Assembly: GCF_023954305.1 (NCBI RefSeq)
Contig: NZ_JAMLIG010000001.1
Location: 806,001 to 870,000, forward strand
Direction: 5' to 3'
From: Mesorhizobium sp.
Lineage (GTDB): Bacteria; Pseudomonadota; Alphaproteobacteria; Rhizobiales; Rhizobiaceae
DNA length: 64,000 nucleotides
The notes beneath the pieces are model-generated. The model had not been told where the DNA came from. It searched no databases and saw only the letters and a list, made by a program, of their open reading frames with translations. A program made the translations under genes and the position numbers. Shown here in pieces: positions 1-10,983 of this stretch (positions are counted from its first letter, which is position 1; each line of letters opens with the position of its first letter).

Positions 1-26
1 ATATGCGCGCGAAGCCGGGCATCGCC

Positions 27-887
27 TCAGCGCAGTCTCGGAATCACGGCCACCGGATGATGGCCGTGCTTCTCCAGGAAGGCCGCCAGCAGCGCCGGAT
101 CCGGCTCCAGCGTCTCGCCATATTCGCGCGCGTGGATGCCGCCGCTGACGTAGAGCACGTCGATGCCGTTCAACTCGGCGCCCTTGACGTCGGTCAGCAC
201 GCCGTCGCCGATCGCCAGCGCTTCCTTTTCGGTCACAGGCCGGCCCAGGACTTCGGCCGCCGCCGCAAGGGCGGCCACGTAGATCGGCCGGTGCGGCTTG
301 CCGGCGATATGGGTGCGTCCGCCGAGGTGGGCATAGTCGCGGGCGAGCGCGCCGGCGCACCAGATCAGGCGATCGCCCTTCTCGACCACGATGTCGGGAT
401 TGGCGCAGATGAAGGGCAGGTCGCGGGCACGCAGCCGCCGCAGCATGTCGGCATAATCCTGCGGGGTTTCGACGTCGTCGTCGAACAGGCCGGTGCAGAC
501 CACGGCCGAAGCCTCGAACTCTTCGACGAGGTCGACGTCGAGCCCGTCATAGATCGCCAGATCGCGCTCCGGACCGAGATGGAAGAGCTTGCGTGCGCCG
601 GCCCCGATCAGGTCCCGCGTCACGTCGCCCGAGGTGACGATGCGGTCGTAGGCGTCGCGCGGCACGCCGAGGATGTCGAGCTGGGCCTGCACCTCGGCGC
701 GCGGACGCGGCGCATTTGTGATCAGTACCACGGCAAGTCCGCGCGCGCGGGCGGCGGCCAGTGCCGCGGAGGCGTCCGCGAAGGCGCGCACGCCGTTGTG
801 CACGACTCCCCAGACGTCGGAGAGGACCACCGCGTAGCGTCCTGCGATCTCGTCGAGCGAGTCGATCCTGTCCGCGTGATGGGCCAT
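27..887 (-). CDS. HAD-superfamily class IIA phosphatase (TIGR01459-like)
   Basis: A 286-residue cytosolic hydrolase. Near residue 25 it has the HAD nucleophile region DVWGVVHNG, where the first Asp is expected to form the phospho-aspartyl intermediate. A later GDGVLTDVKGA segment supplies the acidic Mg2+ ligands, and the NAPRPRAEV stretch fits motif II. This pattern fits the TIGR01459 class IIA family common in rhizobia, whose substrate is uncertain (nucleotide or sugar phosphate). The ATG at 887 has a GGAGG box four bases upstream. It is divergent from the EAL-like gene, with about 180 bp between them. Confidence 0.85.
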   Translation of the reverse strand: MAHHADRIDSLDEIAGRYAVVLSDVWGVVHNGVRAFADASAALAAARARGLAVVLITNAPRPRAEVQAQLDILGVPRDAYDRIVTSGDVTRDLIGAGARKLFHLGPERDLAIYDGLDVDLVEEFEASAVVCTGLFDDDVETPQDYADMLRRLRARDLPFICANPDIVVEKGDRLIWCAGALARDYAHLGGRTHIAGKPHRPIYVAALAAAAEVLGRPVTEKEALAIGDGVLTDVKGAELNGIDVLYVSGGIHAREYGETLEPDPALLAAFLEKHGHHPVAVIPRLR

Positions 888-1066
888 CGAGCCTCCGGTT
901 GGCGAGATTGGGGCCGCGGGGGCGACCGCAGCGGGGATTAACCGAACCGGTTCACCCTGTCACCAGCTTTCGCTTAACAGGAATGCGACCGCGTGCGACA
1001 TATCGGCTGACTGCAACGCGCCGGAAACGTGCAGACGCGGGACGATCGGGAACGGGCCGGAAACAC

Positions 1067-2254
1067 GTGAACCTGCTGAGACTGTCCTTCGCCATCGCCG
1101 CCGCGGTGCTCGTTCTCGGCGCCGGCTTCGCGCTCGCCGCCACCGGCCAGTCGCCGCTCTGGTCTGCCCTGCTGGTGGCGGCGCTGGCGCTGGCTGTGGG
1201 CAGTGCGGGGCTGGCAGGCTTTCTGCTTTTCAAGGTCGAGCGGATGCGTGGCGACATCGATCGCCTGGCGCGCACCCTCGACGGTGCCCTGAAGGACCTC
1301 GCCGCCGGCAACGAACGCAATTCGCTGACGCTCGGGGCGCTTGCCGGAACGATCGACCGGCAGATCGGCGGCGTGCTGGAACGGATCGACACCGCCGCCC
1401 GGCCGCGGACCCCCGACGGGCCGCCCGCCGGCGGCACCGACGCCGCAGCTCCTCCCGAACCCGCCGTCCGCAAGGCAACGCAAAAGCCGGCGGCCGGCGA
1501 GCGCCTGCCCGCCGCCTGGGCCGAGCGCGACCTCGAGCTCAGCCTCGAACCCATCGTCTCGGTATCGCAGGGGGCCGCGGCCGCGTTCGAGGTCCATGCC
1601 CACCTCCATCTCGAAGACGGCTCGGAGCGCGTGGTACGGCGATTGTCGGACGCCGCCGATCCGGCCGACCTCAGCGCCTTCGAACTCGCCATGCTCAAGG
1701 CTGCGATGCATGCGAGCCGGCGCAAGCTCGCCGCCGATGCGAAGCTGCCGCTGCATGTCGCCGTTTCAGCGGCGCTGCTCGGCAACGATGCCGCCGTCGG
1801 CGAAATCTGCGGCCTCCTCGACCTGCACCCCGGCCTGGCAAGCGGCCTGGTCTTCTCCGTTCCCGCCGAGCAGTTCGTCACGAAGGACAGTGCGGTGCGG
1901 CACGGCATCGTGCGGTTGACGATATCAGGCGCGGCTTTCGCGGCGGAGGGTTGGCCTCAGGAGGAGGACGCCCTCGAACGCCTGAAGCTGCAGGGCGTGC
2001 GCATCGTCAAGCTCTCGACCGACCGCCTGCTGGACCGCGAGCGGATGCGGCGCAGGTCGATGTCCGGGGCGGACCTCGCGGAGCTCGTCGACAGGTCGGG
2101 TATGACTGTCGTCGCGGTCGACGTGGCGACGGACGAGGAGGCCGTCGCGCTGCTCGACCTCGGCGTCGACCTGATGCGCGGCGAGCGCTTCTCGCCGCCG
2201 CGCAAGCTGAAGCCGCACGCCGGGGTCGGTGCCGGCCTCGCCGCGGGGGCTTGA
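1067..2254 (+). CDS. Membrane-anchored degenerate EAL-domain protein
   Basis: The proposed GTG start at 1067 gives 395 residues beginning with two hydrophobic helices (about residues 1-25 and 28-52). A short coiled-coil-like linker, a proline/alanine-rich hinge (about 105-145) and a C-terminal region with the EAL phosphodiesterase fold pattern follow (LELSLEPIVSV, then VVAVDVATDEEA and LLDLGVDLMRGERFSPPR). The catalytic EAL signature is replaced by EVH and other metal ligands are not evident, so c-di-GMP hydrolysis is unlikely. A role as a c-di-GMP sensor or scaffold is inferred. The open frame extends upstream to 761, but that part overlaps the HAD gene and looks like a shadow. Confidence 0.75.
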   Translation: MNLLRLSFAIAAAVLVLGAGFALAATGQSPLWSALLVAALALAVGSAGLAGFLLFKVERMRGDIDRLARTLDGALKDLAAGNERNSLTLGALAGTIDRQIGGVLERIDTAARPRTPDGPPAGGTDAAAPPEPAVRKATQKPAAGERLPAAWAERDLELSLEPIVSVSQGAAAAFEVHAHLHLEDGSERVVRRLSDAADPADLSAFELAMLKAAMHASRRKLAADAKLPLHVAVSAALLGNDAAVGEICGLLDLHPGLASGLVFSVPAEQFVTKDSAVRHGIVRLTISGAAFAAEGWPQEEDALERLKLQGVRIVKLSTDRLLDRERMRRRSMSGADLAELVDRSGMTVVAVDVATDEEAVALLDLGVDLMRGERFSPPRKLKPHAGVGAGLAAGA

Positions 2255-2386
2255 CGCGGGCTTTTCGCCCTATGGTTAATGCCCGATCAAACGGCATGCG
2301 GGATTCTGCTCGTTCCGGAAAACCCGAAATTAGTGCCTCTGTGCGATCCTCGACGGCTGCAGCTAGTTGCCACGAGGCAAGGTTCG

Positions 2387-4345
2387 ATGATCCAGCGGTT
2401 TCTCAGGAACGAGAGCGGCCAATACGCGATGATGACGGCGTTGCTCACCGTCCCGCTGCTGGGCGGCCTCGCCTTCGCCATCGATTTCACCGAAATGAAC
2501 CGCCAGCGCGTGGAAGTCCTGAATGCGCTCGACGCGGCAGGCATCGCCACCGCGCGACAGGTGATCACCGGCGCGACCGATGAGGAGCTTGTGACCTATG
2601 CCAACAACTTCTTCGAGGCGAACCTCAGCTCCGTCGATCCGGCCGACGCCACCCTCACCGTGCTGCTTCCCAAGAACAACACCGGCGGCGGCACGCTCAA
2701 GATGTCGGCGAGGCTCAACTACAAGCCCTATTTCTTCGGAGCGTTCACCGATCTGGTCCACCGGGCGACCGGCCGGTCCACGCAGATCGAATTCAGCGCG
2801 GATACCGAAATACGATTGAAGAACACGCTCGAGGTCGCGCTCGTCCTCGACAATTCCGGCTCGATGGACTTTGTCGGCACCGGTTCGGGCAAGAAACGCA
2901 TCGACCTTCTCAAGGATGCCGCCAAGCAGCTCGTCGACACCATCTCGGTGCAGGCCGGCCAGATGAAGCAGGTGTCGAAACCGGTGCAGTTCTCGCTGGT
3001 TCCTTTCGCCGCCTCGGTCAATGTCGGCGCCGGCCACGAGACCTCGTCCTGGATGGACACGACGGGCATCTCGCCCATCCATCACGAGAACTTCGACTGG
3101 TCGACGATGGGGGCAGTCAATTCGAACAAGAAGGTCGAGCTGAGCGGCGGCGCCTACTACAAGCGCGGGACCGGCTGGGGCGCCGATGAAGACAAGGTGA
3201 TGACCCGTTTCACGTTGTACAAGGACATGAAGCGGCAGACCGGCACAACCTGGGTCAAGACAGGCACGGAGTCGTATTGCAAGGAATATAAATGGAACGG
3301 CACCTGCAAGACGTGGGGCACGCGCGACACGGGCTACTACGATCCCGTCTATGCAAGCTTCGCCTCCTGGCAGGGCTGCGTCGAAGCGCGGCCATATCCC
3401 TTCAATACCAATGACGCGACCCCGACGGTCAGCGCACCCGCCACCCTGTTCGTGCCGATGTTCGCCCCGGACGAGACGGACCAGACGGACTCCAGCAGCC
3501 GCCCGGCCAACAACAATTGGTGGAAGGACGGCAGCACCAACTCGAGCGCGGCCGTGCGCCAGCGCTACATGCCCAAATACTACACGGCCGCGGCCGAAGG
3601 CACGGCGGCGATGGGGCTGGACGAGGGGCCGAATACGAGTTGCAGCACGACCGCCATCACGCCTCTCGTCGACGTCGCGGATGCGACGGGCATTTCCACC
3701 ATCAAGACCGCGATCGATGCGATGACTCCGAATGGGGCGACCAACGTGCCGGAAGGCCTCGCGTGGGGGTGGCGTTCGATCTCCGGCGGAGAACCGTTCA
3801 CGGAAGGCCGGGCGGATACGGAAAAAGGCAACGACAAGGTCGTGATCGTCCTGACGGACGGCGCCAACACCTACTACACGCCAACGTCGGTCACGGCGCA
3901 GACCTATTCGGGCACGTACTGGAACTATGGCGGCAACGACCTTGCAGGCTCGAAGGCGATCTACTCCGCCTACGGCTACCTCGCTCCCTATGCCAACGCC
4001 TATAGCTCCGGCCGCCTGTTCCTCGGCACCAGCAGTTCGATCAGCAAGACGGATTATTCCAACGCCAACTATTCGAAGGCGATGGACGAGCATCTCGCAG
4101 CCACCTGCACCAACGCGAAGAACAAGAACGTCATCATCATGACGGTGGCGCTCGATCTCGATCCGACCAAGGGAACGACTGCCGAGAAAGCAGCGACGCA
4201 GGCCCAGATCGACGGCTTGACCAACTGCGCCTCGTTCTCCCGCTTCCGCAACGAGAAGCTGTTCTGGAACACCAAGGGCGGCGACCTGGCGGAGACGTTC
4301 AAGAAGATCGCGGACGAGTTGTCCAATCTGCGCATCGTCAGCTGA
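2387..4345 (+). CDS. TadG-like pilus-associated protein with vWA domain (copy 1)
   Basis: From the ATG at 2387 (preceded by a GAGG-type box) this encodes 652 residues. The N-terminus has a TadE/TadG-type charged stretch, then a single membrane helix (about residues 15-35) and the FTEMNRQRVEVLNALDAAG segment typical of TadG. A von Willebrand A domain follows, with the MIDAS motif DNSGS near residue 155 and a second conserved IVLTDGANTYYTP segment. A Cys-containing insert (SYCKEYKWNGTC) precedes ASWQGCVEARPYPFN. It is probably anchored in the inner membrane with the vWA domain in the periplasm. A close paralogue follows three bases later. No other tad genes are in view, so pilus involvement is inferred from family membership. 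Confidence 0.85.
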   Translation: MIQRFLRNESGQYAMMTALLTVPLLGGLAFAIDFTEMNRQRVEVLNALDAAGIATARQVITGATDEELVTYANNFFEANLSSVDPADATLTVLLPKNNTGGGTLKMSARLNYKPYFFGAFTDLVHRATGRSTQIEFSADTEIRLKNTLEVALVLDNSGSMDFVGTGSGKKRIDLLKDAAKQLVDTISVQAGQMKQVSKPVQFSLVPFAASVNVGAGHETSSWMDTTGISPIHHENFDWSTMGAVNSNKKVELSGGAYYKRGTGWGADEDKVMTRFTLYKDMKRQTGTTWVKTGTESYCKEYKWNGTCKTWGTRDTGYYDPVYASFASWQGCVEARPYPFNTNDATPTVSAPATLFVPMFAPDETDQTDSSSRPANNNWWKDGSTNSSAAVRQRYMPKYYTAAAEGTAAMGLDEGPNTSCSTTAITPLVDVADATGISTIKTAIDAMTPNGATNVPEGLAWGWRSISGGEPFTEGRADTEKGNDKVVIVLTDGANTYYTPTSVTAQTYSGTYWNYGGNDLAGSKAIYSAYGYLAPYANAYSSGRLFLGTSSSISKTDYSNANYSKAMDEHLAATCTNAKNKNVIIMTVALDLDPTKGTTAEKAATQAQIDGLTNCASFSRFRNEKLFWNTKGGDLAETFKKIADELSNLRIVS

Positions 4346-4348
4346 CCG

Positions 4349-6379
4349 GTGATGTTCCGCCATCCGGGCATGAGATCGACCGATCGGCCGCCGCTGCTGC
4401 GCGCCGCGTCGCGCATTGGATCGTTCTTGGGGCGCTTTCGTCGCGACGAGGGCGGCAACTACGCGATAGCCTTTGCGATCGCGCTGATCCCGATCCTCGG
4501 CGGCATGGCGATCGCGATCGACTTCGCCGAAATGAACCGCCAGAAGCAGGCGACGCTCAACGCGCTCGACGCCGCCGGCATCGCCACCGCCCGCCAGATC
4601 GTCAGCGGCGGAACGGACGACGAACTCAAGGCCTATGCCCGCAGCTTCTTCGAGGCCAATCTCGGCCCGGTCGACCCTGCCGACGCGGTGCTGAACGTCA
4701 CCCTGCCCAACAACGAGGCGGGTGGCGGGACGCTAAAGCTCACCGCCGACCTACGCTACCAGCCGATCTTCTTCCCGGTCTTCACCCAGGCGCTGAAAGG
4801 CACCCCGGACAAGGAGGCAGTCAGCTTTTCGGCCGGCACCGAAATCCGGCTCAAGAATACGCTCGAAGTCGCGCTCGTGCTCGATAATTCGGGGTCGATG
4901 GCCTATCTCGGCTCCGGATCCGGAGAAAAGCGGATCGACCTCCTCAAGGCGGCCGCCAAGCAGCTTGTCGACACCCTGGCAGACCAGGCGAGCCTCGTGA
5001 AACAGGTCGAGAAGCCAGTTCAGTTCTCGCTGGTACCGTTCGCGGCGTCCGTCAATGTCGGGCCCGAAAACGCCGGTGCGGCGTGGATGGACGGTTCCGG
5101 CCTGTCGCCGGTCCATCATGAGAGCTTCGACTGGACGGCCCTCAATGCGGCGGACAAATATGCCGAGAAGGTCGGCGGCGTCTGGCGCAAGAAGGGCACC
5201 GGCTGGGGCGCGGAAGAGAACGAGATCCTCTCGCGCTTCTCGCTCTACAAGGACATGAAGAAGGTCGAGAGCCGCGAATGGGTCGTGACCAGCCGCGAAT
5301 ATGTCTGCACCGAATACCGCGACAACGGCAGCTGCCGGCGGGGCAAGTGGGTCGAGACCGGCTATTACGACGAGACGGTCGGCGCCTATGCCAGCTGGCA
5401 GGGCTGCGTCGAGGCAAGGCCCTATCCGTTCAACGTCAACGATGCCGCTCCCGGCGTGCTCAGCGAGTTCGGCGTCTTTGCCGGCGATCCGGCCAGCCTG
5501 TTCGTGCCGATGTTCGCTCCCGATGAGCCGGGCGACCGCTGGGCGACGGATGCGGACTCGAGCCCTGAAAACTATTCGGCGCCCAACAACTGGTGGAACG
5601 ACGGCACCGAGGACAGTTCCGGCCAGACCCGGCTCAGGAACATGGCGAAGTATTTCGAGGTCAGGCCTTACGGCGCCACCTCGCCGCAGGGGTCGGGGCC
5701 GAACTACAGCTGCACGACCGGGCCGATCACCGCGCTCACAGACGTCGGCACAGAGGAAGGCCGCGCGGCGATCAAGGCGGCGATCGATGCGATGGAGCCG
5801 AGCGGCGCCACCAACGTGCCGGAAGGAATGGCCTGGGGCTGGCGCACGATCTCGAGCGGCGAGCCGTTCACCCAGGGCCGCCCCGACGGCGAGAGGGGCA
5901 ACGACAAGGTAGTCATCGTGCTGACCGATGGCGCGAATACCTATTATACGCCCTCTTCGCTCGGCTATTCGGATGCCGCCGGATCGAAATCCACCTATTC
6001 GGCCTATGGCTACCTCGCCCCGTCCTATGACGGAACAGGAACGGCCCGGCTCTTCCTCGGCACGAGCTCGGCGATCGGCCGCTACGACTACTCCAACGCC
6101 AACTACACCGCCGCCCTCAACGAACAGCTCGGCACGCTGTGCGGCAACGCCAAGGCGGCGAAGATCCTGGTGATGACCGTATCGCTCGATTTGTCGACCT
6201 CCAACGGCACCGAGAACGCGGCGATCGAGGCGCTGAAGGCTTGCTCGTCGGACTCGCGGTTCCGCCGGAATGCCGACGGGACCGCCGCCAAGCTCTATTG
6301 GAACGCGACCGGCAGCAATCTCGCCGACAAGTTCAGGGAGATCGCCGACGAATTGTCGAACCTGCGTATCGTCGGCTGA
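4349..6379 (+). CDS. TadG-like pilus-associated protein with vWA domain (copy 2)
   Basis: This 676-residue tandem paralogue begins at a GTG directly followed by an ATG, three bases after the stop of copy 1, so translational coupling is likely. It repeats the whole architecture: cytoplasmic lead, helix (about residues 40-60), FAEMNRQKQATLNALDAAG, vWA domain with DNSGS near residue 179, the Cys pair in YVCTEYRDNGSC, ASWQGCVEARPYPFN, and the same C-terminal ADELSNLRIV ending. The N-terminal cytoplasmic part is longer than in copy 1, and the region before the metal-binding domain is more divergent. The pair arose by duplication. It ends only three bases before the convergent DUF2189 gene. Confidence 0.85.
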   Translation: MMFRHPGMRSTDRPPLLRAASRIGSFLGRFRRDEGGNYAIAFAIALIPILGGMAIAIDFAEMNRQKQATLNALDAAGIATARQIVSGGTDDELKAYARSFFEANLGPVDPADAVLNVTLPNNEAGGGTLKLTADLRYQPIFFPVFTQALKGTPDKEAVSFSAGTEIRLKNTLEVALVLDNSGSMAYLGSGSGEKRIDLLKAAAKQLVDTLADQASLVKQVEKPVQFSLVPFAASVNVGPENAGAAWMDGSGLSPVHHESFDWTALNAADKYAEKVGGVWRKKGTGWGAEENEILSRFSLYKDMKKVESREWVVTSREYVCTEYRDNGSCRRGKWVETGYYDETVGAYASWQGCVEARPYPFNVNDAAPGVLSEFGVFAGDPASLFVPMFAPDEPGDRWATDADSSPENYSAPNNWWNDGTEDSSGQTRLRNMAKYFEVRPYGATSPQGSGPNYSCTTGPITALTDVGTEEGRAAIKAAIDAMEPSGATNVPEGMAWGWRTISSGEPFTQGRPDGERGNDKVVIVLTDGANTYYTPSSLGYSDAAGSKSTYSAYGYLAPSYDGTGTARLFLGTSSAIGRYDYSNANYTAALNEQLGTLCGNAKAAKILVMTVSLDLSTSNGTENAAIEALKACSSDSRFRRNADGTAAKLYWNATGSNLADKFREIADELSNLRIVG

Positions 6380-6382
6380 GAC

Positions 6383-7189
6383 TCATCTCCCGCGTCCCGG
6401 CGCGACCAGCATCCGGTACAGGTGCCAGGTCGAATGCCCGAGGATCGGCATCACCACCGCGAGACCCGCGAACAATGGCAGCGAGCCCAATGCCAGCGCG
6501 ACCGCGACGATGAGGCCCCAGGCGGCGACCGGAATGGGGTTGGCCAGCGCGGCACGCACCGACGTCTCGACCGCCGACACCGCGCCGCAGTCGCGGTCGA
6601 GCAGCATCGGAAACGCCACCAGCGACACCACCAGCGCCGCGGTCGCGAACAGGAACCCGACGGCATTGCCGATCACGATCAGCGTCCAACCCCGGCCCGT
6701 CGAGAATACGTCCGCGAGCAGTGCCGCGACGGTCGTCGGGCGGTCGGCCACGTAGATCGCCTTGTAGATCGCATCGGCGGCGAGAAGCCAGGCGACGAAC
6801 AGCGCGACGAGCATCAGGCCGACGACGGCGATGCCGGGAAGGGAGGGAGAGCGGCGGATGTCGAGCGCATGGCGCCACGACGTGTCCATGCCCAGTTCGC
6901 GCCGCCGGCTGATCTCGTAGAGACCGAGCGCGGCGAACGGGCCGATGAGCGCGAAGCCGGACATCAGCGGAAAGATTAGCTGGAGCGTGTCCTCGCCCGC
7001 GCTCCACCGCGCCAGCACGACGCCGACGATCGGGTAGATCAGCGCGATGAACACGACGTGGGAGGGCTTCTCGCGGAAATCGTAAAGTCCCCGGCGCAGC
7101 GCCTCGCGGACGTCGCCCAGGCCGATCTCCCGAATGTGGGGATGGTCTATCGCGTGCCCGGCGCCGGCAAAGACGTGGAAGTCGGTCAT
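6383..7189 (-). CDS. DUF2189-family integral membrane protein
   Basis: A 268-residue polytopic inner-membrane protein with about six hydrophobic helices starting near residue 40 (VVFIALIYPIVGVVLA). The start IREIGLGDVREALRRGLYDF fits the DUF2189 family; its function is unknown. The start was set by the ribosome-binding site: AGGAGG lies one base before an ATG at 7195 but seven bases before the ATG at 7189, so 7189 is preferred. The longer open frame upstream overlaps the groES control region and is not supported. Confidence 0.8.
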   Translation of the reverse strand: MTDFHVFAGAGHAIDHPHIREIGLGDVREALRRGLYDFREKPSHVVFIALIYPIVGVVLARWSAGEDTLQLIFPLMSGFALIGPFAALGLYEISRRRELGMDTSWRHALDIRRSPSLPGIAVVGLMLVALFVAWLLAADAIYKAIYVADRPTTVAALLADVFSTGRGWTLIVIGNAVGFLFATAALVVSLVAFPMLLDRDCGAVSAVETSVRAALANPIPVAAWGLIVAVALALGSLPLFAGLAVVMPILGHSTWHLYRMLVAPGRGR

Positions 7190-7384
7190 GGCCATTCCTC
7201 CTTGGCCGGATGATGGAGCGGACCTCGCGGCGGCGATGCCTCCCTCGACCGTCGTGCGGGTTGCCGCTTGCCGCGACGCAGCGGCAGTGCCATGGAGCAT
7301 ACGCCCGGGCGGCATTTCTGTCGCCTCACGGTCTCGTGCGGATCCCGCGCAGCGGTTTTCGACCCGGTCGCCGCCGCGGTTCGT

Positions 7385-7414
7385 CTTGACATCAAAAAGG
7401 CGGGGGCTTATTTC
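7385..7414 (+). promoter_or_regulatory. groESL promoter (housekeeping and possibly RpoH)
   Basis: TTGACA at 7386-7391 and TATTTC at 7409-7414 are 17 bases apart. The same DNA reads CTTGAC with CTTATT at 7407-7412, close to the alphaproteobacterial heat-shock sigma pattern. It lies directly upstream of the CIRCE operator. Dual sigma70/RpoH use is inferred. Confidence 0.65.
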
Positions 7415-7423
7415 AGCGCCACG

Positions 7424-7450
7424 TTAGCACTCGCCCTAAGAGAGTGCTAA
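7424..7450 (+). promoter_or_regulatory. CIRCE operator (HrcA binding site)
   Basis: A perfect match to the CIRCE consensus: TTAGCACTC at 7424-7432, nine spacer bases, then GAGTGCTAA at 7442-7450. HrcA repressor is known to bind this element before groESL operons. It lies between the promoter and the groES start at 7504. hrcA itself is not in the window. Confidence 0.97.
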
Positions 7451-7503
7451 CAGACGATCCGAAACGTCGGACGTCCAACCGCTTCGCTCAAGGGATCACG
7501 AAT

Positions 7504-7800
7504 ATGGCAAAGTCGAAGTTCCGGCCGCTGCACGACCGCGTTGTCGTCCGCCGGGTCGAATCCGAAGAGAAGACCAAGGGCGGGATCATCATCCCGGACA
7601 CCGCCAAGGAGAAGCCGCAGGAAGGCGAGATCATCGCCGTCGGCTCGGGCGCCCGGGACGAGAGCGGCAAGCTGGTTCCGCTGGACGTCAAGGCCGGCGA
7701 CCGCGTGCTGTTCGGCAAGTGGTCCGGCACCGAAGTGAAGCTCAATGGCGAAGACCTTCTGATCATGAAGGAATCCGACATCATGGGCATCATCGGCTGA
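7504..7800 (+). CDS. groES: Co-chaperonin GroES
   Basis: This 98-residue protein matches GroES along its full length: FRPLHDRVVVRRVE at the N-terminus, the mobile-loop region KTKGGIIIPDTA that docks on GroEL, and the ending EDLLIMKESDIMGIIG. It forms the heptameric lid of the cytoplasmic folding chamber. The ATG at 7504 is 53 bases after the CIRCE element. An upstream in-frame extension would run through CIRCE and is rejected. groEL follows after 102 bases that contain a large hairpin. Confidence 0.98.
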   Translation: MAKSKFRPLHDRVVVRRVESEEKTKGGIIIPDTAKEKPQEGEIIAVGSGARDESGKLVPLDVKAGDRVLFGKWSGTEVKLNGEDLLIMKESDIMGIIG

Positions 7801-7816
7801 TTTGAACTCAGGCAAT

Positions 7817-7881
7817 AGGCAGTGGTGAGTAGGCAGTAGAACTGCCCGTTCCTATTCCCTACTGCCTACTCACTACTGCCT
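7817..7881. repeat. Large inverted repeat between groES and groEL
   Basis: Two 23-base arms (7817-7839 and 7859-7881) pair at 22 of 23 positions around a 19-base loop. Each arm is built from heptamers related to ACTGCCT. In RNA it would form a long stem between the two cistrons. In Agrobacterium the groESL transcript is known to be processed in this interval, so a role in mRNA cleavage or stability is a reasonable inference. Confidence 0.85.
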
Positions 7882-7902
7882 CAATTCCGAAGGAATTCAA
7901 CA

Positions 7903-9555
<1,653 letters not shown>

Positions 9556-9582
9556 TCCAGCCACACACTGTTGCGAATACGG

Positions 9583-9610
9583 AAAGGGCGGCTCGCGAGG
9601 GCCGCCCTTT
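9583..9610 (+). terminator. Intrinsic terminator after groEL
   Basis: AAAGGGCGGC at 9583-9592 pairs with GCCGCCCTTT at 9601-9610 around an eight-base loop. It sits 28 bases after the groEL stop and faces the convergent serine-hydrolase gene, so it may work on both strands. Confidence 0.85.
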
Positions 9611-9636
9611 CTCGTTCGCCACGCGCGGCGCAGCCT

Positions 9637-10799
9637 TCAAAGCGCCCGCGCCACCGCCACGGCGACGCCGGTCCAGTCGACGCCGCCATAGTCCCGCCCG
9701 TTGCGGGTGATCGCCAGCCCCTTCCGCGGGAAGACGAAAATGAACTGCCCCTTGTTGCCGCGCGCCATGAAGAAGGGGCCGAGGTCGGCGTCCTCGTTGG
9801 TCCACCACCAGTAGCCGTATCGGCTCGTCCCGAAGCCGGTCGGGCGCAGGCCTGTCGTCGATTCCTCGACCCACTCCGCCGGGAGGATCCGCCGGCCGTT
9901 GAACTCGCCGCGGTGCAGGTAGAGCGAGCCCAGCTTGGCAAAGTCGATGGCGCGCGCATTGATGCCGCTCTCCATCTTCTCGAAGCCGTTCTTCTGCGAG
10001 TCGAGCGACCAGGTCGCATCCGCCTCCGCACCCATCGGCTGCCAGATCTTTTCGGCCAGATAGTCGGCGACGCGTCGCCCGGTGGCGCGCTCGAGGAGCA
10101 TGCCGAACAGCAGCGGGTTGTAGTTGTTGTAGTGGAAGCGCTGCCCCGGCGCTTCCTCGACACGCGTCCTGCGCAGCGCCAGCCCGCGCAGGTCGGCATC
10201 GTAATAGGTCAGCGCGTCGTCCGACCACGGCAGGCCGTGTTCCTCGTAATGCAGCCCGGACGACATGGCGACGAGGTGGCGGATCGTGATGTCGGCGAAG
10301 CGCCGATCGCGCTCCAGGAGTTCGGGAATATATTTCGTCACGGGGTCGTCGATGCTGGCGATGCTGCCGTCTGCGATCGCCGCGCCGAGCATGGCCGAGT
10401 TGAACGACTTGGCGACGGAAAACGAGGTCTGCACGGCGTCGTGCGAGGAGCCATTGAAATAGTGCTCGTAGGCCAGCCTGTCGTCCTTGATCACCAGAAA
10501 GGCCGTGGTCTGGCTGCCGGCCAGAAGATCGGCAAGGCTCTTTCCCCCGACAGGTCGAACGCCGGCAGTCCGTCGGGATAGCCCTCGGCCTTCTCGTAGA
10601 CGTGAGGTGCGCCGGACGCCGGAATGGCGCGCGCGGGAAAGCGGGTATAGTCGTCGACGTCGGCGTCGCCCCAGGCGATCGACCGTGCGAGACCTGAGCG
10701 GTCCGTGGCTGTCCAGGCGGCGGCATAGGCGATGGCGAGGGCGGCCATGACTGCCAGGGCCGAGATGACGACCCGGCGCAGTGCCCTCCTGTATCGCAT
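9637..10799 (-). pseudogene. Beta-lactamase-like serine hydrolase, frameshifted
   Basis: The N-terminal part (ATG at 10799 with GGAGGG upstream; membrane anchor VVISALAVMAALAIAYAAAW, then YPDGLPAFDLSGE) is in one frame. The catalytic part (from SLADLLAGSQTTAFLVIKDD to the stop at 9637) is in another. The frames meet at a run reading GGGGGAAA in the coding strand (plus-strand 10541-10548), where one missing base would restore a protein of about 387 residues. The catalytic part keeps SVAK (SxxK) and YNNYN, as in class C beta-lactamase-related hydrolases. A sequencing error or phase-variable tract cannot be excluded. Homologues act on amides or esters in the periplasm; the substrate here is unknown. 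Confidence 0.8.
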
Positions 10800-10983
10800 C
10801 GCCGATCCCTCCGTTTCCCGGCGGTGAAAGCCAGCCACCGCGCTGCCGGCCTGTCAATGGCCGGTGTCGCTCCGGCTTTCTTCGGCGAGGCTCCAATTTT
10901 CCTGGGAACGGTTTGCGGATTGGCGCGTTGTTGTCCTGTCCGATTGAACCGGACGGAGAAATCCGAAACGACATCGTGACAAG

